The notes under the pieces are model-generated. The model was not told the DNA's origin. It made no database searches and saw nothing but the letters and a program-made list of their open reading frames with translations. The position numbers and the translations under genes were made by a program. Positions 51,609-56,845 of a DNA stretch of 56,845 nucleotides are shown piece after piece. The DNA is from Acidobacteriota bacterium (lineage in GTDB: Bacteria; Acidobacteriota; Vicinamibacteria; Vicinamibacterales; SCN-69-37), in the NCBI GenBank assembly GCA_947467605.1, contig CANIII010000001.1, forward strand, positions 1-56,845, in the 5' to 3' direction. Each line of letters begins with the position of its first letter. The stretch's first letter is position 1.

Positions 51609-53188
51609 CAATTGCCTCCAGGGCGAGGGTAGGGCTTCTCTTTGTACTGCTGACGCAACCGCTCCAACTCCACCGTCATCGTCGTCTGCACCGAGAGGTA
51701 GGCTGGGTCGCCGAACACGCTCAACAGTTCTTGCGGATCCTTTTCGAGATCGAAGAGCTCCCATTGCCCCACGGCGTAGTAGTAGATGAGCTTGTAGCGA
51801 TCGGTCCGTACGCCCACATGCGCCTGCACGCGATGGTCCTGCGGGAATTCGTAATAGTGGTAGTAAATGCTGGTGCGCCAGTCTTTGGGCGTGTTGCCGC
51901 GCAGGATCGGCACGAAGGACTTGCCGTGCACAGAGTCGGGCGCGGCGCCGCCCGCGAGCTCCATCAATGTCGGCGCGTAGTCGATGTTCTGCACCATGGG
52001 CGAGAACCGTTGCCCGGGCTTCACGACGTCAGGCCATCGCACGATCAGCGGCATCGACAACGACTCTTCGTACATCCACCGTTTGTCGAACCACCCGTGC
52101 TCGCCATTGTAGAAACCCTGATCTGACGCGTAGATCACCACGGTGTTGTCATCAAGTCCCTGCGCGGAGAGCTCGTCGAGCACGCGGCCGATGTTGTCAT
52201 CGAGGGCTTTGACGCAGCGCAGATAGTCCTTCATGTACGCCTGGTATTTCCAGCGCGTCAGCTCGCGGCCCTCCGGCGGCGACGCCGTGAACCGTTCGTT
52301 GCGAGGCACGTATGCCGCATCCCACGCAACCTTCTGCGCATCGGTCATGCGATTGAACTCGCCGGCAAGTCCGGTGGCGCCGACGAGCGGCGGACGAACC
52401 TTCAGATCGCTGACCATCGTCAGATCGCGACCAACCTGCATTTCCTGCTCGGACGCCGGAGTGGCCCGGCCTTTGTAGTCGTCGAACAGCGTCGCCGGCT
52501 CGGGCACCGATTCGTTCGCCAGCAATCCCAGGTGTCGCTCAGGCGGCATCCACGGGCGATGCGGCGCCTTGTGCTGGCACATCAGGAGGAACGGCTTGGT
52601 CTTGTCGCGCGCGCGAAGCCACGAGATCGCCGCGTCGCCGATGAGGTCCGTGCAGTATCCCGCGCGCCGCGCCGTGCCGGTGGGCGTGATGAAGTCCGGG
52701 TTGTAGTAGCTCCCCTGTCCCGGAAGAATTTCCCAGTGATCGAACCCCGTCGGCTCGCTCACCAGATGCCACTTGCCGATCATCGCCGTGGTGTAACCGG
52801 ACGCCTGCAACGCCTTGGGAGCGGTCCACTGACGACTATCGAACGTGCTGCTGTTGTCGATGAAACCATTGGCGTGGCTGTGCAATCCGGTCAGGATCGC
52901 CGCGCGACTCGGGCCACAGAGCGAGTTGCAGCAGTAACTTCGTTCGAACACCCCGCCGCGATCAGCGAGCCGATTGAGTTGCGGCGTAATGTTGTGCTGG
53001 TTGATGAACCGCTGGAGCCGCGACTTGTAGGCACCGATCGACTGCAGCGAGTGATCGTCCGAAAAGAGAAACACGATGTTCGGCCGCTCTGGCGCCGCCA
53101 TGACTTTGCGCATCGTCGCGGACAAGGCGAGCGCAGACGCGGCGGACACCCGCAGAAATTCCCTTCGGGAAGACGTGTCAGAGGCCAT
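51608..53188 (-). CDS. Tat-exported sulfatase (formylglycine type)
   Basis: A 526-aa sulfatase. Twin-arginine signal SSRREFLRVSAASALALSAT. NIVFLFSDDHS supplies the metal aspartates; CGPSRAAILTG (Cys91) is the CxPSR motif converted to formylglycine; GKWHLVSEPTGFDHW, KAPHRPWMPP and VVIYASDQGFYNGEHGWFDK complete the active site. The C-terminal subdomain has RTDRYKLIYYYAVGQWELFDLEKDP. Resembles heparan/GlcNAc-6-type sulfatases of polysaccharide degraders. No maturation enzyme in the window. Overlaps the PHP gene by 11 bp. Confidence 0.93.
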   Translation of the reverse strand: MASDTSSRREFLRVSAASALALSATMRKVMAAPERPNIVFLFSDDHSLQSIGAYKSRLQRFINQHNITPQLNRLADRGGVFERSYCCNSLCGPSRAAILTGLHSHANGFIDNSSTFDSRQWTAPKALQASGYTTAMIGKWHLVSEPTGFDHWEILPGQGSYYNPDFITPTGTARRAGYCTDLIGDAAISWLRARDKTKPFLLMCQHKAPHRPWMPPERHLGLLANESVPEPATLFDDYKGRATPASEQEMQVGRDLTMVSDLKVRPPLVGATGLAGEFNRMTDAQKVAWDAAYVPRNERFTASPPEGRELTRWKYQAYMKDYLRCVKALDDNIGRVLDELSAQGLDDNTVVIYASDQGFYNGEHGWFDKRWMYEESLSMPLIVRWPDVVKPGQRFSPMVQNIDYAPTLMELAGGAAPDSVHGKSFVPILRGNTPKDWRTSIYYHYYEFPQDHRVQAHVGVRTDRYKLIYYYAVGQWELFDLEKDPQELLSVFGDPAYLSVQTTMTVELERLRQQYKEKPYPRPGGN

Positions 53189-54083
53189 CGGTTACTCCTC
53201 GGGCGCGTCGGCGCCTCCGTGGGTTCGTCAACAGCACGAGTCCCAATCCCATCACGCCGCTTGTGCGGCTCACCCAATCCAACCCACTGGCCGGCGCGTC
53301 GGTCGTCGCGATTGCGCGAAGCTCCGGCCGGTGGACAATCAGCGCGGCGAGCTGCGGATCACCGTAGGTCGCGCCATTCGGCCCGTAGACTACAGTGCGA
53401 CGCGCGCGGACGGCATCCACAATCGCCGCGGCGGTGTTTTCATTCGTGAAGACGTAGGTACGGCAGATCCCCATGCGTCCCAACCCGTGAAAGTCCGAGC
53501 TGCCAATCGCCGCGAGGTTGTGCCCCTCGCGAAATTCTTCGAATGTCGGCTGCGCCTTCGGGTTGCTGTAGACCAGCGGATGGCAAATCTCGGAACCGTC
53601 GAGTTGATCCTTCACGGCGTTCGTGAACGACGGCCAGAACTCCTTCATCGGATGCGCAACGATCGCGACGCCCCCCTGACGATGCACTTCGGCGACTTGC
53701 GCCGTCACCGTCGGCAAGTCGATCTGCTGCTCGGTGCCCACCGCGATGACGTGATGGCCGGCTCCCAGCAACTCCTGTCCGACGATCACCGTGGGGCCGC
53801 CGATTCGCTCAGAGAACCAGCGGCCGGCCTTCGCATCCGATACCTGATTGTGGCCGGTGATCGCGATGGCATCGAGCCCTTGCCGGCTCGCCTCCATGAC
53901 GAGCCCGAACGGCGACAGTGCGCCGTCGCTCCAGAACGCGCTGTGTGTGTGAAAGTCGACCGAGAGCACGCGGTAGCCGCCCGCGACGATTGGCGGTCGC
54001 GTCGGCACACGATCGGCCAGCGCGCCGCAGATGCCCGCAACGACCAGCAGCGCCCACGCCACTCGAGCACCGTTCGAGGTCAC
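53178..54083 (-). CDS. Membrane-anchored PHP-domain phosphoesterase
   Basis: A 301-aa protein. GTG start in a GTGA overlap with the upstream gene gives the anchor NGARVAWALLVVAGICGAL. PHP metal residues: SVDFHTHSAFWSDG, IAITGHNQV, VIVGQELLG, VAIVAHPMK and IGSSDFHGLG. It ends with a second hydrophobic segment (SGVMGLGLVLLTN) and a basic tail, so both ends may sit at the membrane. Probable extracytoplasmic phosphoesterase; substrate unknown. Confidence 0.85.
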   Translation of the reverse strand: MTSNGARVAWALLVVAGICGALADRVPTRPPIVAGGYRVLSVDFHTHSAFWSDGALSPFGLVMEASRQGLDAIAITGHNQVSDAKAGRWFSERIGGPTVIVGQELLGAGHHVIAVGTEQQIDLPTVTAQVAEVHRQGGVAIVAHPMKEFWPSFTNAVKDQLDGSEICHPLVYSNPKAQPTFEEFREGHNLAAIGSSDFHGLGRMGICRTYVFTNENTAAAIVDAVRARRTVVYGPNGATYGDPQLAALIVHRPELRAIATTDAPASGLDWVSRTSGVMGLGLVLLTNPRRRRRARGVTDGL

Positions 54084-54595
54084 GCGCCGAACCACGCCAA
54101 CACCTTCGGCACTTCGCCGTACCACACGGCGATGCCAAAGAACCACACGAGGCCGGCGCCCCAAATGACGACGCGGAGCGCCATCACATCGATGGCCGCG
54201 TCACGCGAGGAGCGATGGTGCGCATCGCGCAACCATCGCATGTCGCTGAACAATGTGGTGATGAAGAGCAGGCCGGCCGCCGGCCAGATGACGATCCCGA
54301 ACGGTCCGAGCGATCGCGGCGGCACGAACGCCGTGACAGCGGCGATCGCAAAGAACCACCAGAGCCACGGCGTGTTGCCGTCGAGGAACGCGAGCGCGGT
54401 TTCCGTCGAGGGTGCGCCGCGTCGCATGCGAAGTCGCCACACGAGCGAGAAACCCAGGATCTGAATTACCGGTATGAAGGCGGCAGAAACTGCCGCATCC
54501 AGGACGAGCCATGGAACGACGCGCCCTGCTGCCGCGACCGAGACGGCGCATCCGACAACGACCAGGAACGCGAGTTGGCGGCCGAGCACGGTCAC
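54080..54595 (-). CDS. Hypothetical four- to five-TM membrane protein
   Basis: A 171-aa protein with hydrophobic segments QLAFLVVVGCAVSVAAAG, VVPWLVLDAAVSAAFIPVIQ, WLWWFFAIAAVTAFVPP, FGIVIWPAAGLLFITTLF and VVIWGAGLVWFFGIAVWYG. No family recognised. ATGA overlap upstream (cupin) and GTGA downstream (PHP), so it is firmly part of the operon. Confidence 0.65.
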   Translation of the reverse strand: MTVLGRQLAFLVVVGCAVSVAAAGRVVPWLVLDAAVSAAFIPVIQILGFSLVWRLRMRRGAPSTETALAFLDGNTPWLWWFFAIAAVTAFVPPRSLGPFGIVIWPAAGLLFITTLFSDMRWLRDAHHRSSRDAAIDVMALRVVIWGAGLVWFFGIAVWYGEVPKVLAWFGA

Positions 54596-54981
54596 TCGTG
54601 CGTGTGCGTCTTGGGCAATCCAAAGCGGCGCACGGTGTCGCCGAGAAAATCAAACTCGATCAGTACCGCCGGCTCATTGCCGACGACCCAGCCATCATGG
54701 CCCGCATCGATCACCACGGGCTGCGGCGCCGTGAACTCGACGACGCACCCATCGGCGTACTGCATGTGAATGGTGCCGCGCACGAGGAAGCCGACATGCG
54801 CGTGCATGCACAGATCCGTGCCCGAGATCGCCTTCATGTGCGTCGACCAACGGAAGCCCGCCGGATAGATCACGCGTTTGACGCGTCCCTCACCCGCCGG
54901 AGAAATGTCGATGACGACACCCGCCACTTCGTGGTGGGTGGCACCGGGGATCGGAGCGAAGATCGGATCGGTCGTAGACAT
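54592..54981 (-). CDS. Cupin-domain protein
   Basis: A 129-aa single-domain cupin; the internal ATG (MSTTDPIFAPIPGATHHEVA) is used because upstream codons have no family similarity. Cupin motif 1 around STHMKAISGTDLCMHAHVGF with metal histidines, motif 2 around GHDGWVVGNEPAVLIEFDF. First gene of the overlapped operon cupin-membrane-PHP-sulfatase-amidase. Probably binds or isomerises a small sugar-like molecule, or senses it. Confidence 0.8.
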   Translation of the reverse strand: MSTTDPIFAPIPGATHHEVAGVVIDISPAGEGRVKRVIYPAGFRWSTHMKAISGTDLCMHAHVGFLVRGTIHMQYADGCVVEFTAPQPVVIDAGHDGWVVGNEPAVLIEFDFLGDTVRRFGLPKTHTHE

Positions 54982-55013
54982 GTGGGTATCCTCCCCGTTT
55001 GGTGTCGTCGGCG

Positions 55014-55850
55014 TCAACGCCGCGGCGATCGCACCGCTGCGGCCAATGCGGCCCGTGACATCGCGATCGGCGTGGACGGCACCGACAGCGTCGCCGCACC
55101 GCCCGAAGTACGTGTGACGTCCTGCATCGTGCACGTCCAGGTCGACGTGCCGGAGAGCACGGAGTCGGTCCAGACGATCTGGAACGTGCCGTTGTAATGA
55201 TTGATGCTCGCCGACGCCGCGGCGAAGTTCCGGAAGTCGAGGCGGGTCGTGCCGGACACGATCGAGCCGGCGTACGTGAGCGCGCCGTTTGAAGCGATCG
55301 CGCCGGTGCCCGTGCCCTGTACTTGCCCCAGCGCAAACAGACTCGCCATCGTCGTGAGATCCGACGACTGCGAGTTGTTGAAGGCGATCGGTAGCGGCGT
55401 GGCCATCGGAAAACCTGCGCAGAACGCCTGGTCCGCGAAACCGCCCGTGTCAGCGCACGAATCGATCGTGTAGTTGCCGACAAACACGCCGTTGTAGTTG
55501 GTGAGCACGCGCACTTTCTTGCTCGCCTTGAATCCCTGGTAGTCGACAGCGATCGTCACGTCGCCGATGGAGACGCCCGTCATTGCGCCGGCCGCCGTCA
55601 CGGTCGCCACCGACGGCGTATCTGATGTGAAGCCAGATGAAATGGCGACGCTGTTGCCATTCGAGAGCGACAACGTGGCGACGGCCGACACCGTGGCGCC
55701 GACGCCGGGCGGGTTGGCCACCAGCGAAATTCCGGTGATGGTGCTGACATTGGTCGGCGACAGTGTGGTGCCGCTCGAACTGCCGCATGCCGTCGCGAGA
55801 CCGGCGACAATCCACACACATGCGATGCGCCACGAAGACCGTTTCAACAC
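55014..55850 (-). CDS. Lipoprotein with BIG2-type immunoglobulin-like domain
   Basis: A 278-aa protein; GTG start giving signal VLKRSSWRIACVWIVAGLAT with lipobox LATA-C. BIG2-like domain (ITGISLVANPPGVGATVSAV...SVAISSGFTSDTPSVATVTA) then a beta domain with disulphide-type cysteines (DSCADTGGFADQAFCAGFPM) and NHYNGTFQIVWTDSVLSGTS. Surface lipoprotein of unknown role. It ends 32 bp before the cupin start and begins 32 bp after rsmH. Confidence 0.75.
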   Translation of the reverse strand: MLKRSSWRIACVWIVAGLATACGSSSGTTLSPTNVSTITGISLVANPPGVGATVSAVATLSLSNGNSVAISSGFTSDTPSVATVTAAGAMTGVSIGDVTIAVDYQGFKASKKVRVLTNYNGVFVGNYTIDSCADTGGFADQAFCAGFPMATPLPIAFNNSQSSDLTTMASLFALGQVQGTGTGAIASNGALTYAGSIVSGTTRLDFRNFAAASASINHYNGTFQIVWTDSVLSGTSTWTCTMQDVTRTSGGAATLSVPSTPIAMSRAALAAAVRSPRR

Positions 55851-55882
55851 AGGGGGAATCCTCTGCGGGAAACGATAGCAGA

Positions 55883-56845
55883 TCAATACTGGGCGCGGAT
55901 GGCCCACCGCAACTTGGCGGACGACGCCCGGCGATTGGCAAATGTCTCATCCTTCGTCGCACGGATCACATCGTCGGCGACATCCGCATAGAGACCCGAT
56001 CGCTGCCCGGCCTGAAACGACTTCTTCACGCGGCGGTCCTCGCCCGAGTGAAACGTCAGGATGGCGACGCGGCCGCCAGACGCCAGACAATGCGGCAACG
56101 ACCTGAGCAACGCATCGAGCACTGCGAACTCATCGTTCACCGCGATGCGCAGCGCCTGAAACGTCCGGCGCACCGACATCTTCACGTCGGTCTTGGCCAA
56201 CTGCGGCAGCGCCTCACCGAGCCCCACGCGCACCGCGCGCTCGGCGGCCTGTGTGGTGGGCAGCGGCTGTGCCTTCAGCAGTCGCGCGATGATCGCGGCG
56301 TGTGGCTCGTCGGCGTTCTCATCGAGCGCGTCGGCGAGATCGGCTTCGCTGAGGCGCAGAATGAGCGCCGAGGCTGGCTCGCCGCGCGCCGGGTTCATGC
56401 GCATGTCGAGCGGACCGACGCCCTTGTAGCTAAAGCCGCGATCCGGGTTGTCGAGTTGCATGGACGACACGCCGAGGTCGGCGATCACGACATTCGCTGT
56501 GGCCAATCCCTCCGCCGCGAGCGCCTGCGCGATGCCGGCGAAATTGCTGTGGCGCGCCACGAACATGTCCGGGCCGAATCCCGCGCTGCGCAGATGCGCT
56601 TGCGCGCGGGGGAGCTCCAGCGGATCCACGTCGAGGCCGATCAGACGGCCACCCGGTCGCAGGCCCTCCAGGATCGCACGCGCATGGCCGCCACCTCCAA
56701 GGGTGCAGTCGACCGCCACCTCACCGGGTTGCGGCCGTAGGCAGCGCAGCACCTCATCAATCATGATCGGGACGTGCATGCCGGCCGGTGTCTTGCCGGA
56801 GGCCAGGATCTTCTGCACCTCCGCCGCGTAGCGATCGGGGTTGAG
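55883..56845 (-). CDS. rsmH: 16S rRNA (cytosine-1402-N4) methyltransferase, 5' end outside window
   Basis: Methylates N4 of C1402 in the 30S P-site using SAM. The frame is open through the window edge (NPDRYAAEVQKILASGKTPAGMHVPIM), matching the N-terminally extended RsmH subtype, so the gene starts outside. Motifs: DEVLRCLRPQPGEVAVDCTL, GGGGHARAILEGL (SAM site), GLDVDPLE, NVVIADLGVSSMQLDNPDRG, PLDMRMNP, RRTFQALRIAVNDEF, GGRVAILTFHSGEDRRVK and the C-terminal RRASSAKLRWA. The usual dcw neighbours (ftsL, ftsI, mur) are not downstream here. Confidence 0.95.
   Translation of the reverse strand, partial: LNPDRYAAEVQKILASGKTPAGMHVPIMIDEVLRCLRPQPGEVAVDCTLGGGGHARAILEGLRPGGRLIGLDVDPLELPRAQAHLRSAGFGPDMFVARHSNFAGIAQALAAEGLATANVVIADLGVSSMQLDNPDRGFSYKGVGPLDMRMNPARGEPASALILRLSEADLADALDENADEPHAAIIARLLKAQPLPTTQAAERAVRVGLGEALPQLAKTDVKMSVRRTFQALRIAVNDEFAVLDALLRSLPHCLASGGRVAILTFHSGEDRRVKKSFQAGQRSGLYADVADDVIRATKDETFANRRASSAKLRWAIRAQY

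Noticed and set aside
56818..56820. GTG as the rsmH start
   Set aside because: Upstream codons in the same frame (NPDRYAAEV) match the extended RsmH N-terminus; the gene is cut by the window.

Overview
The window is GC-rich, densely coded bacterial DNA. Its gene content points to Acidobacteriota, most likely a Vicinamibacteria-like lineage. The signs are an acidobacterial-type duplicated orphan permease (ADOP), several acidobacterial 'VWFA-related' secreted proteins, a reaction-centre-type dihaem cytochrome c in a non-phototrophic setting, secreted twin-arginine oxidoreductases, sulfatases and amidases, and carboxypeptidase-regulatory-like proteins. This assignment is inferred from protein families only; no rRNA gene is present.

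Layout. 1-8.3 kb: photolyase (cut by the window edge), D-aminoacylase-type amidohydrolase, ADOP permease, then transhydrogenase subunits alpha-2 and beta followed by a dihaem cytochrome. 8.3-8.94 kb: a four-helix-bundle gene between inverted heptad arrays and two related hairpins, set between two convergent genes. 8.9-14.8 kb: dicarboxylate symporter, a translationally coupled VWA-TPR-VWA operon, tRNA-Arg(TCT) and a lipoprotein. 14.8-17.2 kb: a relic DUF4143-type ATPase abutting an N-terminally truncated Mg2+ P-type ATPase. 17.2-21.7 kb: Gfo/Idh/MocA oxidoreductase with a DUF1080 glycosidase-like partner, an RMD1-family gene broken by one in-frame TGA, and an EGF/HYR secreted protein. 21.7-28.8 kb (minus strand): one long gene run of minor pilins (FimT, PilV, PilW, PilX), a FtsX-type permease, a DUF1259 protein and a polytopic membrane protein. 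28.9-34.1 kb: VWA protein, ECF sigma/anti-sigma/Spy-like trio, tRNA-His, ExeA-type ATPase. 34.1-38.5 kb: bacterial NHEJ locus (Ku, LigD) with a 51-bp perfect palindrome between the divergent genes, plus GluQ-RS. 38.6-42.1 kb: carboxypeptidase-regulatory-like protein, ArsR/SRPBCC pair, three tRNAs (Arg-TCG, Arg-CCG, Lys-CTT). 42.1-47.2 kb: an accessory region bounded by two direct repeats of about 925 bp. Each repeat carries the 3' half of a tRNA-Lys and a complete 5'-deoxyribonucleotidase gene; between them lie four unrecognised genes. 47.2-56.8 kb (minus strand): Fic protein with palindromic operators, S10 peptidase, a tightly overlapped cupin/membrane/PHP/sulfatase/amidase operon, a lipoprotein, and rsmH running off the window.

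Most interesting signals: (i) a family of ~35-bp arrays of a 7-nt unit (consensus AAGTKGR) placed just 3' of genes and tRNAs, one inverted pair of which encloses the four-helix-bundle gene like the ends of a small cassette; (ii) the 4.1-kb repeat-bounded accessory region with tRNA-Lys relics; (iii) the long palindrome between ku and ligD, and a REP-like double hairpin inside the ligD linker; (iv) paired operators at the fic gene. No CRISPR array, integrase, transposase, rRNA or replication origin was seen.
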